Source of the DNA: Sisyra terminalis
Lineage: Eukaryota; Arthropoda; Insecta; Neuroptera; Sisyridae
NCBI GenBank assembly: GCA_958496175.1
Contig: OY292280.1
Coordinates: 18,042,001 to 18,106,000, forward strand
Direction of reading: 5' to 3'
DNA length: 64,000 nt
Part shown: in pieces, positions 11,456 through 18,923 of the stretch
Layout of the letters: every line of letters starts with the position of its first letter
Numbering within the stretch: the first letter of the stretch is position 1
The notes under the pieces: generated by a model
What the model was told of the DNA's origin: nothing
The model's input: the letters and a program-made list of their open reading frames with translations, nothing else
Database searches by the model: none
Position numbers and translations under genes: made by a program

Positions 11456-12235
11456 AGTTTTCGATTGGCATGCCTTTATTTCATATTCAATTTCCTACTC
11501 AATTTCATCTCTTATGTGTGAAAAATCAAAAGCAGTAAGTAATTATATTTAATTTTTAAATTTATTGCTTATTTCTAACATTTCTTATGTATTGACAATT
11601 CGAATTGTTTAGAATTTTGAATTAAGACAACGCCAAAATGCGATTCGTATTTTGTTGGAAGCTATGAGTACATCTACCTGACTCACAGGTGGCACTAAAA
11701 ACTTAAGGTGGTTCAATTGACATACATGTCAAGAGTTCACACGTTCTAGCATAGGTGGAGATACGATACATGTCAATGCGACAGCTAATTTTTGAAAGTT
11801 ATTAGTTCATAATTGACTTTAGTTTTTCCAAATAAATTTAATATTTAATGTTATGGTTGTTTGATCTGATGGCCAATGTTACATTTTAACTTCATAAAAT
11901 CAAAATCGAACAAATAAATGAGAAACAGGTAATATTTATTGTAAAATTGTCGGTATGGGCGCAATGTTTATATGAGGTTATATGTACTTTCTGTTACTTT
12001 TGTAGATATTTTCCAACGTTTAACTAACTAATGAACGACAAAAATGAATTTTTAAAATATATTCAAAAATAATTCATACAGAGAAGAATCTAATCAAATA
12101 ATCTGCAAATGTAAGCCACTGGGAGTGCAGCTTAAGTATTGTGAATATCAGAAGAATATCTCAATCCACGGGATAAACAGGAAGATAATAAAAGATCAGG
12201 TTTTGATCACCGAATTAGGAATAAAAGCAACCTTA
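11456..12235. other. Block 1 spacer with weak splice-like sites
   Basis: No gene is supported. Donor-like sites occur at AAAGCAGTAAGT (about 11531) and AAACAGGTAATA (about 11927); acceptor-like sites at TTTTGTAG (about 12005) and AATTCATACAG (about 12080). An open frame after the last acceptor (about 12083) includes the segment CKCKPLGVQLKYCEYQ. In blocks 2 and 3 and the R arms it stops about 50 codons after the acceptor, while in this copy a change carries it on to 12310. Its 3' part overlaps a satellite relative, so I do not call it a gene. Confidence 0.35.
11676..11776. promoter_or_regulatory. Short dyad cluster (ACCTG/CAGGT and TTGACAT/ATGTCAA)
   Basis: Two dyads lie 26 bp apart: ACCTGACTCACAGGT (11676-11690) and TTGACATACATGTCAA (11717-11732). 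A further ACATGTCAA half-site is at 11768-11776. The group is kept in blocks 2 and 3 and, inverted with a few changes, in the R arms. Dyads of this size often bind dimeric proteins; no factor is identified. Confidence 0.3.
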
Positions 12236-12397
12236 ACCATGGTTGTAATTGAAAGTCCTCCTCATGGAGAGCTGATTTTTGCAATACAGTTAAGATTGAG
12301 TCAGTTTTAAATGGCAGCAATTTTCTACGAAAGAAAACCATCTCTTATATCCTTTTTATGTACTTGAAAATTGTCCTCTTTGAAACTTTGAAAAAAC
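12236..12397 (+). repeat. Diverged satellite relative inside L1
   Basis: This stretch follows the monomer in order: GCAATACAGTTAAGATTGAG (monomer GCATAGTGGTTAAGAATGG), then AAACCATCTCTTATATCC (monomer AAACATCCCTTATGTCC), then TTTTTATGTACTTGAAAATT and GTCCTCTTTGAAACTTTGAA. It breaks off before the GCGGGTGTC motif. It is far more diverged than any array monomer. Copies: about 30610-30775, 47221-47385, and inverted about 17037-17205 and 52034-52200. The upstream 80-100 bp may also be satellite-derived. Confidence 0.7.
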
Positions 12398-12572
12398 AGC
12401 CCTTATCAGGAAAAGCAATCTTGCAACTTTGTTAATAAATGCAGAAGTTTAGCAACCATTGTTTCATTATGGAAATTATGTAAATGGGCTGCGCCATATG
12501 TTCCCCAGTATTCAAGTTAATGTCCCTAGAAAGTATAGTTTGTTTAAATATTAATGAAATATATTTTTACAG

Positions 12573-12811
12573 ATCCAAATTACCAAGAAACTAAGGACCA
12601 AGACATTGTTTTTGCGCTGAAGAATGTATCATCATTTTGGGAGATAAATGATTGGTAAGTCGCTGTACTTTTGAGACCTCCAAATATTTTATTATTGATT
12701 TTTGATTATTTATTGATTTTTTCGTTCCAGAAGAAGCTGACCGATGACAACGGGGAAATATTCATTGGACTTGAGATGTTCATCATTTCCAAATGGACGT
12801 TTGAGGAATAA
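12573..12811 (+). pseudogene. Splice-bounded exon-like pair, L1 copy
   Basis: The first segment (12573-12654) follows TATTTTTACAG and ends at a GTAAGT donor; its one open frame includes DPNYQETKDQDIVFALKN. A 76-bp intron-like gap ends in TTTTTTCGTTCCAG. The second segment (12731-12811) has a 26-codon frame, KKLTDDNGEIFIG through KWTFEE, closed by TAA. Joined by the obvious sites, the two frames are out of phase and a TGA forms at the junction, so no intact gene results. Seven copies occur in the window. The second segment keeps its protein sequence across all of them with few, mostly conservative changes. I read it as the 3' end of a captured or degenerate gene; the family is not recognised. 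Confidence 0.45.
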
Positions 12812-13206
12812 ATGTGGATCGTTGGAGGATCATCAAGCAAACTCCTGTGGGATTTCATTTCCACAATTGATATCTACCAAAAAGATCACTAATGGATTTA
12901 CTACAACAATCTGTGCTGTAAATTGTGTTTTAATAATTCAGTGAATGTGAAGTGATAAAGTGGTTTAAGTGATAAATAGTGAAAATATCTGAAAAATCAA
13001 GAAAATTGTATTAACTTTATATTTCTATATGATTATAATAATTGATACTTTTACATAAATTATATAAACTATTGTAATAATGGAGAAAATAATATTATAA
13101 TTTATTATAAACTGAATTGATATTTAATATTAATAAATTTATTTTAATTGAATATATTTTTTCAATTCGTTTTTCCGCACCAATCCTCTTGAATTTTAAA
13201 TTTCAG
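12812..13206. other. AT-rich spacer, no gene seen
   Basis: After the exon-like pair come GATAAAGTGGTTTAAGTGATA-type short repeats (12955-12975; doubled in the R and L' copies), then strongly AT-rich sequence with TAATAAATTTATTTTAATTG near 13130, where AATAAA could serve as a poly(A) signal. A TTTCAG acceptor-like site ends the stretch. Confidence 0.4.
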
Positions 13207-13234
13207 AGTTAAGATACAAAGAAAAGTTAAGATA

Positions 13235-14017
13235 ATGCAACGAAGAGGTAAGTAAGGTAAGTTTAATATTATTCGATAGATTATCGAATAATTCGATAAA
13301 GCCAATATCGAAAAATATCTCAACTTTTTGAAGTCCTTATCGATTTTTCATTATATATAAATTTTAATTTTCTGAAGAAACTCTTTTGAAATACAAATTG
13401 GTTTTTGTCGACAAAAAGGATCAAGGATCTTAAAATGTTGCAATGTTTTTAGTAAAATTTTCCAACTTTAACATGGAGCAGCTATGGTTAAAAGGTTTTT
13501 GGAAAATTCCAACTCCTTCGATCGAAATATTTTTTCAATTTTCCACAAATCTCATAAGAATTGTTTATGTATGAGTTTTAAGGTCATTTACATATATCAT
13601 CTGATAGCCGAGTCGTCTTGGTCGCCGTTGCTGTTGTTCGGAGTCGAGGTCCCTGGTTCGCATCCCGATTGGTCCCGGATTTTTATAATTTCTAATAATT
13701 GATTTCTCTTCCTTACAGTTTATAATATAACTAATTAACATTAATTCCTCATTCCAGACATTGTATCATCGAAATATTCGATCGAACAGTTCCAACCTTT
13801 CGGGGTTCGAAATGATCGATCGATGATGCTATATATTTTTCATTTTATTTTTGCTCAATGGTTTTGTGACGTCACTCTTTTCATATATATGACGTCACAC
13901 ATACGTCGCCACCCAATGACGTCATTCCCGAAAAATTACCGAATTTTCGATTTTCGGGAAGTTGGACTCTGGGAATGGCTTAGTTACGTCACGGGAGGCC
14001 TAAAAAACATATCCTGA
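13235..14017 (+). CDS. Candidate two-exon small membrane-protein frame, L1 copy (hypothetical)
   Basis: Proposed coding parts are 13235-13247 (ATG CAA CGA AGA G, in a 41-nt micro-exon between TTTCAG and GTAAGT) and 13758-14017 (after CTCATTCCAG, with CTAATTAAC as a possible branch site). They join in frame to give 90 codons ending at TGA. Near residues 26-48 a hydrophobic run, MLYIFHFIFAQWFCDV and onward, could span a membrane. The 510-bp intron holds CGATA cluster 1 and tRNA-like sequence B. Of six full copies, five keep the joined frame (one has a 3-bp deletion) and one, in block 3, is frameshifted by a 4-bp insertion. Most differences change amino acids, which does not suggest purifying selection. 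No known family is recognised, and the second exon overlaps palindromic CRE-like sites, so a chance frame is quite possible. Confidence 0.22.
13274..13342. promoter_or_regulatory. CGATA/TATCG motif cluster 1
   Basis: Five CGATA motifs on either strand lie within 69 bp: CGATA at 13274, TATCG at 13282, CGATA at 13294, TATCG at 13306 and TATCG at 13338. In Drosophila, clustered CGATA binds the boundary factor BEAF-32, and DREF binds the related TATCGATA. Whether this organism has such factors is unknown. The cluster recurs in every L, R and L' copy. Confidence 0.35.
13598..13675 (+). pseudogene. tRNA-Leu-like sequence B, L1 copy
   Basis: GATAGCCGAGTCGTCTTGG at 13603 resembles the D-arm region of eukaryotic tRNA-Leu (GCCGAGTGGTCTAAGGCGCC). 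CCTGGTTCGCATCCC at 13652 is a near-consensus B box, with one mismatch to GGTTCGANTCC. Box spacing is about 6 nt longer than in a class I tRNA, in line with a long variable arm. The acceptor stem does not pair and the T stem is weak, so this is a tRNA-derived or degenerate unit. TTTTT follows at 13680-13684. It is a GC-rich island in AT-rich DNA, and the core looks identical by eye in all six complete copies (also 15740-15817, 20748-20825, 31972-32049, 48583-48660 and 50745-50822). Confidence 0.6.
13866..13924. promoter_or_regulatory. Cluster of three TGACGTCA palindromes
   Basis: Perfect 8-bp TGACGTCA sites lie at 13867-13874, 13890-13897 and 13917-13924, and a related TTACGTCA at 13984-13991. 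TGACGTCA is the classic cAMP-response element bound by CREB/ATF bZIP dimers. Three perfect sites in 58 bp is far above chance in AT-rich DNA. Other copies have lost one or more sites (for example AACGTCAC at about 21041 and GAAGTCAT at 32292). Confidence 0.4.
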
Positions 14018-14032
14018 AGTCAATTTTTTCGG

Positions 14033-14054
14033 TTTTTTTTTTTGGGGGGGGGGG
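14033..14054. repeat. T11-G11 homopolymer junction
   Basis: Eleven T are followed directly by eleven G. The same place in other copies has shorter runs (about 7-9 G), and the R arms show the complement C/A. The lengths are unstable, as expected from slippage; base-calling error in homopolymers is also possible. Confidence 0.8.
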
Positions 14055-14252
14055 ACCTCGAATTTTCGAATTTAGTGAAATGGGATTTCGGGAATGGCTT
14101 AGTTACGCTCCGAGAAGCCTAAATATCATTTTTAATTATATAATTTTTCATTTTTTGGCGAAAAATTTTTGGGCCGGTTTTCAAAAAAATCCCAAAAGTA
14201 GGCCTAAATTGGCGATTTTTTTCACTTTTTCCAACTTTAAAGCCATTTGTAG

Positions 14253-14317
14253 CGATAACTATCGATCGTAGGTTAACGATAATAGGCTCATTCGATAGCT
14301 CTTGAATTACTTTATCG
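14253..14317. promoter_or_regulatory. CGATA/TATCG motif cluster 2
   Basis: Five more CGATA motifs lie within 65 bp: CGATA 14253, TATCG 14260, CGATA 14277, CGATA 14293 and TATCG 14313, around a GTTAAC. A smaller group, CGATATCG and CGATA, follows at about 14510-14537. All sit near the palindrome centre and are therefore mirrored in the R arm. Confidence 0.35.
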
Positions 14318-14640
14318 AGGGTGTAAATTTGGTCCCGGAAAAGCTTAAGGGAAAAATTTTTTTTTTTCTACTCCTGAGAAATTTTATTTCGTCGACCAAA
14401 TGTACGTCGATTTTTTTCAAAAAAATGTTTGTCGAATTTCTCGATGAAATTCACACCATAGCTATATTACGTTACGATCGAAACAAAAATCCAATTAAAC
14501 CTAAAGTTTTCGATATCGTTAATGGTTTTTTCGATATTTAATATTCTCTTATTGTGCTATTCAAAAACAAATCTATTTTGTTAAAAAAAGGATCAAGGAC
14601 CTAAAAGTTTTCCAATGTGGATTCACATCTTTTCCGATCG

Positions 14641-14766
14641 TAACATGGAGCACCTATGGTTAAATTTTTTCCGGAAAATTCCATGAAAATCTTTCTGGTG
14701 ACCATTTGATCAAAAGATTTTATTGCAATTTTCCGGCAAAATTTTAACCATAGGAGCTCCATGTTA
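14641..14766. repeat. Palindrome core, orientation I
   Basis: 126 bp bounded by TAACATGGAG and CTCCATGTTA. Both ends hold the CTATGGTTAAA / TTTAACCATAG dyad, with unique sequence TGGTGACCATTTGATCAAAA between. The equivalent core in block 3 (49641-49766) has the same length but is the reverse complement of this one, with about four mismatches by eye. Confidence 0.85.
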
Positions 14767-15397
14767 CGATCGGAAAAGATGTAAGACCGCATTGGAAATT
14801 TTTTAGTTCCTTGATCCTTTTTTCAAGAAAACAAATTTGTATTTAAATAGCATTAGCTAGCACAATAGGTGAATTTTAAATATCGAAAAAACCATTTACG
14901 ATATCGAAAACTTTAGGTTTTATTGGATTTTTGTTTCGATCGTAACGTAATATAGCTATGGTGTGAATTTCATCGAGAAATTCGACAAACATTTTTTTGA
15001 AAAAAATCGACGTACATTTGGTCGACGAAATAAAATTTCTCAGAAGAGAAAAAAAAAAGTTTTTCCCCTTAAGCTTTTCCGGGACCAAATTTATACCATC
15101 GATAGAGTAATTCAAGCGCTATCGAATGAGCCTACTATCGTTAACCTACGATCGATAGTTATCGCTACAAATGGCTTTGAAGTTGGAAAAAGTGAAAAAA
15201 ATCGCCAATTTAGGCCTATTTTTGGGATTCTTCAGAATTTCTGCCGGAAAATTTTCGCCAAAAAAATGAAAAATTGTATAATTAAAAATGATTTTTAGGC
15301 TTCTCGGAGCGTAACTTAGCCATTCCCGAAATCCCATTTCACTAAATTCGAAAATTCGAGGTCCCCCCCCCAAAAAAAAAAACCGAAAAAATTGACT

Positions 15398-16179
15398 TCA
15401 GGATATGTTTTTTAGGCCTCCCGTGACGTAACTAAGCCATTCCCAGAGTCCAACTTCCCGAAAATCGAAAATTCGGTAATTTTTCGGGAATGACGTCATT
15501 GGGTGGCGACGTATGTGTGACGTCATATATATGATAAGAGTGACGTCACTAAACCATTGAGCAAAAATAAAATGAAAAATATATAGCATCATCGATCGAT
15601 CATTTCGAACCCCGAAAGGTTGGAACTGTTCGATCGAATATTTCGATGATACAATGTCTGGAATGAGGAATTAATGTTAATTAGATATATTATAAGCTGT
15701 AAGGAATAGAAATCAATTATTAGAAATTATAAAACTCCGGGACCAATCGGGATGCGAACCAGGGACCTCGACTCCGAACAACAGCAACGGCGACCAAGAC
15801 GACTCGGCTATCAGATGATATATGTAAATGACCTTAAAACTCATATATAAACAATTCTTATGAGATTTTTGGAAAATTGAAAAAAAATTTCGATCGAAGG
15901 AGTTGGAATTTTCCAAAAACCTTTTAACCATAGCTGCTCCATGTTAAAGTTGGAAAATTTTACTAAAAACATTGCAACATTTTAAGATCCTTGATCCTTT
16001 TTTTCGACAAAAACAAATTTGTATTTCAAAAGAGTTTCTTCAGAAAATTAAAATTTATATATAAAATAAAATCGATTAGGACTTCAAAAAGTTGAGATAT
16101 TTTTCGATATTGGCTTAATCGAATTATTCGATAATCTATCGAAAACATTGATTTTACCTTACTTACCTCTTCGTTGCAT
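15398..16179 (-). CDS. Candidate two-exon small membrane-protein frame, R1 copy (hypothetical)
   Basis: Minus-strand parts 16179-16167 (ATGCAACGAAGAG before GTAAGT) and 15657-15398 join in frame to 90 codons, as in the L1 copy. The acceptor before the micro-exon is TATATTACAG here. Amino-acid changes relative to L1 include QWFSDV for QWFCDV and TLIIY for TLFIY. The hydrophobic stretch is kept. It is independent of the L1 copy only to the extent that the arms have diverged; evidence of function is lacking. Confidence 0.2.
15740..15817 (-). pseudogene. tRNA-Leu-like sequence B, R1 copy
   Basis: Inverted copy of 13598-13675 with the same core from GATAGCCGAG to TTCGCATCCC. Downstream on the minus strand the L1 sequence CCGGATTTTTATAA is CCGGAGTTTTATAA here, leaving four T. 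It lies in the intron of the R1 two-exon candidate. Confidence 0.58.
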
Positions 16180-16618
16180 TATCTTAACTTTTCTTTGTAT
16201 CTTAACTCTGTAATATAAAATTCAAGAGGATGGGTGCGGAAAATCGAATTGAAAAAATATATTCAATTAAAATAAATTTATTAATGTTAAATATCAATAC
16301 AGTTTATAAAAAGTTACAATATTAGTTTTTCCATTATTACAATAGTTTATATAATTTATGTAAAAGTATCAATTATTAAAATCATATAGAAATATAAAGT
16401 TAGTAAAATTTTCTTGATTTACAGATATTTTCACTATTTATCACTTAAACCACTTTATCACTTAAACCACTTTATAACTTCACATTCACTGAATTATTAA
16501 AACACAATTTACAGCACAGATTGTTGTAGTAAATCCATTAGTGATCTTCTCGGTAGATATCAATTGTGGAAATGATATCCTTTATGAATTTGATGGATGA
16601 TCCTCCAAAGATCCGCAT

Positions 16619-16864
16619 TTATTCCTCAAACGTCCATTCGGAAATGATGAACATCTCAACTCCAATGAATAATTCTCCGTTGTCATCGGTCAGCTTCTTC
16701 TGGAACGAAAAGATCAATAAATAATCAAAAATCAATAATAAAATATTTGGAGGTCTCAAAAGTACAGCGACTTACCAATCATTTATCTCCCAAAATGATG
16801 ATACTTTCTTCAGCGCAAAAACAATGTCTTGGGCCTCAGATTCTTAGTATGTCTTGGTATGGAT
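16619..16864 (-). pseudogene. Splice-bounded exon-like pair, R1 copy
   Basis: The second segment (16699-16619) encodes KKLTDDNGELFIGVEMFIIS and on to TFEE, then stop. The first segment (16864-16776) still has acceptor and donor but is rearranged (CATACCAAGACATACTAAG) and its frame is broken by TGA. This is the more degraded version of the pair. Confidence 0.45.
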
Positions 16865-17036
16865 CTGTTAAAATATATTTCATTAATATTTAAACAAACT
16901 ATACTTTCTAGGGACATTAACTTGAATACTGGGGAACATATGGCGCAGCCCATTTACATAATTTCCATAATGAAACAATGGTTGCTAAACTTCTGCATTT
17001 ATTAACAAAATTGCAAGATTGCTTTTCCTGATAAGG

Positions 17037-17205
17037 GCTGTTTTTTCAAAGTTTCAAAAAGGACAATTTTCAAGTACATAAAAAGGATATAAGAGATGGT
17101 TTTCTTTCGCAGAAAATTGCTGCCATTTAAAACTGAATCATTCTTAACTGTATTGCAAAAATCAGCTCTCCATGAGGAGGACTTTCAATTACAACCATGG
17201 TTTAA
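17037..17205 (-). repeat. Diverged satellite relative inside R1
   Basis: Inverted counterpart of 12236-12397, including TTTCAAAAAGGACAATTTTC and GGATATAAGAGATGGTTTTC. Confidence 0.65.
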
Positions 17206-18050
17206 GTCGCTATTATGCCTAATTCGGTGATCAAAACCTGATCTTTTATTATCTTCCTGTTTATCCCGTGGATTGAGATATTCTTCTGATATTCACAATA
17301 CTTAAGCTGCACTCCCAGTGGCTTACATTTGCAGATTATTTGATTAGATTCTTCTCTGTATGAATTATTTTTGAATATATTTTAAAAATTCATTTTTGTC
17401 GTTCATTAGTTAGTTAAACGTTGGAAAATATCTACAAAAGTAACAGAAAGTACATATAACCTCATATAAACATTGCGCCCATACCGACAATTTTACAATA
17501 AATATTACCTGTTTCTCATTTATTTGTTCGATTTTGATTTTATGAAGTTAAAATGTAACATTGGCCATCAGATCAAACAACCATAACATAAAATATTCAA
17601 TTTAATTGGATAAACTAAAGCCAATTAAGAACTAATAACTTTCAAAAATAAGCTGTCACATTGACATGTATCGTACCTCCATCTATGCTACAACGTGTGA
17701 ACTTTTGACAAGTATGTCAATTGAACCACCTTAAGTTTTTAGTGCCACCTATGAGTCAGGTGGATGTACTCATAGCTTCCAACAAAAGTCGAATGCATTT
17801 TGGCGTTGTCTTAATTTAAAATTCTAAACAATTCGAATTGTCAACAAATTAGATTTGTTAGAAAAAAAAACAATAATATAAAAACTGAATTATGAACTTA
17901 CTGCTTTTGATTTTTCACACATAAGAGATGCAATTGACTACATGGAAACTGGTAAAAATTGAACAAACTTACAATGGAGAAATCCAAACAGAAAGTTTAA
18001 GTCCTCCCATTCAAGCTGTGCTAATTATTTCGAAAACAAAGCTCGTTTAA

Positions 18051-18923
18051 GAGATGAAATCGACAATCCATGTGGCAGAAAAAATCATAAAACCATCCAA
18101 TCTTCAATCGCCTGTAACACCGTTAAATAAAGGTTTTTTTCGAACCAATATCGCAATATCGATTCAAATTTTCAAAAAGGACAATTTTCGAGTGCTTAAA
18201 AAGGATATAAGGGATGTTTTGTTTCGCCAAAATTGAGTTGAATATTAAAGATTAAATCATCCTTAACCATGATGCAAAAAATCATAAGCATTGGTTCACT
18301 AGATCCTTGGAAAATTAAATTGGGAAATTAAGGAGGTGAAAACCCTTGCACCAAATTGGCTTGAAAAAAGGTCATTTTTGAGGGGTGACTTTTCCTTATA
18401 ACAGCTAATTTTCGCAACGGATTATTAAACAATGTCCTTACGTGAGATGTGGAGTGAAAAAATTTTTATCCTGTGTGCCACAGGACACCCGCAATATCGT
18501 TTCAAAGTTTCAAAAAGGACAATTTTCGAGTGCATAAAAAGGATATAAGGGATGTTTTGTTTCGCCAAAATTGAGTTGAATATTAAAGATTAAATCATCC
18601 TTAACCATGATTTAATTGGAAAAACATATAGGTAAATCATCGATCGATCAATCAATCATTTCCAAATGTCGAAGGCTATCGTTGATCGATTGAACACATG
18701 GTGCTAAAATTCGGAAACGAGGGTTCATGTTAAGAAGTGATAATGTGAGCCAACGTAAGTTAAAAGAAATTAAAACCAATTATTATGGTAGCAAAACATA
18801 TTGGGCTCATTCGCCAATCGAATTCGAAACCTCCGGTTCCAGCATAGCCGTCCAGTAAATCGTTCCGGAGAGTAGCAGAAATCTGCATATTTTCCGGTGA
18901 AAACGGAATAAAACTTACCTACT
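18051..18923. other. Segment Q, first half: no gene seen apart from the satellite relative
   Basis: From 18051 to about 18146 the sequence resembles, inverted, the region upstream of DR1 in L (TCGACAATCCATGTGGCAG). The inverted satellite follows to 18610. From 18611 to 18923 there is unrelated AT-rich sequence with an ATCGATCGATC cluster (about 18637) and a weak, degenerate tRNA-like patch on the minus strand at about 18795-18865. A 60-codon ATG frame (18054-18236) runs into the satellite relative and is not called. Confidence 0.5.
18147..18610 (-). repeat. Inverted, diverged satellite: about 1.4 monomers
   Basis: Read on the minus strand, the order is that of the array monomer: AATCCGTTGCGAAAATTAGC, AAAAGTCACC, CCAATTTAATTTTCC, AATGCTTATGATTTTTTGCA, TGGTTAAGGATGA, AACATCCCTTATATCC, GAAAATTGTCC, TTTGAATCGATATTGCG. 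The landmark CGCAATATCG occurs at 18152 and again at 18490, exactly 338 bp apart. Identity to the arrays is high in the CATCCCTTAT-to-GGTGTC segment and low elsewhere. It is opposite in orientation to every array. Copy at 53145-53608. Confidence 0.85.

Larger units (their letters stand above)
10316..14640 (+). repeat. Block 1 left arm (L1)
   Basis: Complex, mostly unique-looking AT-rich sequence that recurs in block 2 (28691-32995) and block 3 (45301-49640) in the same orientation, and inverted in both right arms (14767-18050 and 49767-53048). In order it holds the diverged satellite edge, a direct-repeat-flanked 0.7-kb module with tRNA-like sequence A, a dyad cluster, a satellite relative, an exon-like pair, a micro-exon, CGATA cluster 1, tRNA-like sequence B, CRE-like sites, a T/G homopolymer tract and CGATA cluster 2. 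No reverse transcriptase, transposase, Rep or integrase motif was seen, so I do not assign a transposon class. Confidence 0.85.
11390..14640 (+). repeat. Left arm of 6.7-kb imperfect palindrome (block 1)
   Basis: This arm pairs with 14767-18050. Matched landmarks include 11701 with 17736, 12573 with 16864, 13235 with 16179, and 14641 with 14766. The pairs centre on about 14704-14719, and the drift reflects small indels. The arms differ at many sites, more so in the outer part, so they are old relatives and not one molecule read back on itself. Confidence 0.9.
14767..18050 (-). repeat. Right arm R1 of the palindrome (inverted L)
   Basis: Reverse-complement copy of 11390-14640. It carries inverted copies of tRNA-like sequence B, the CRE-like sites, the two-exon frame, the exon-like pair and the satellite relative. 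It belongs to a different sequence type from L1: in the inner arm it reads (reverse complement) CCGGNNGAAATTCTGAAGAA-like, where L1 has GGGCCGGTTTTCAAAAAAAT. A 111-codon frame on the plus strand (14963-15298) and a 79-codon frame opposite it both lack ATG starts and are not called genes. Confidence 0.88.

Noticed and set aside
12125..12310. 61-codon frame in L1
   Set aside because: Non-ATG start. Other copies end earlier at GCGACTTAA, and the 3' part overlaps a satellite relative.
14302..14541. 79-codon frame with FFFLLLRNFISS and its copies
   Set aside because: TTG start, opposite strand also open, and it lies in the inner palindrome arm among CGATA motifs.
11390..18050. Palindrome as a read or amplification artefact
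   Set aside because: The arms differ at many sites, one arm lacks a 0.7-kb module, and the same structure recurs in block 3. A foldback artefact would give near-identical arms.
18054..18236. 60-codon ATG frame in Q, also at 53052-53234
   Set aside because: Its second half is the reverse strand of a satellite relative; no support beyond the open frame.
18795..18865. Third tRNA-like sequence on the minus strand of Q
   Set aside because: GGTTTCGAATTC is only a loose B box, and no convincing A box or stem accompanies it.
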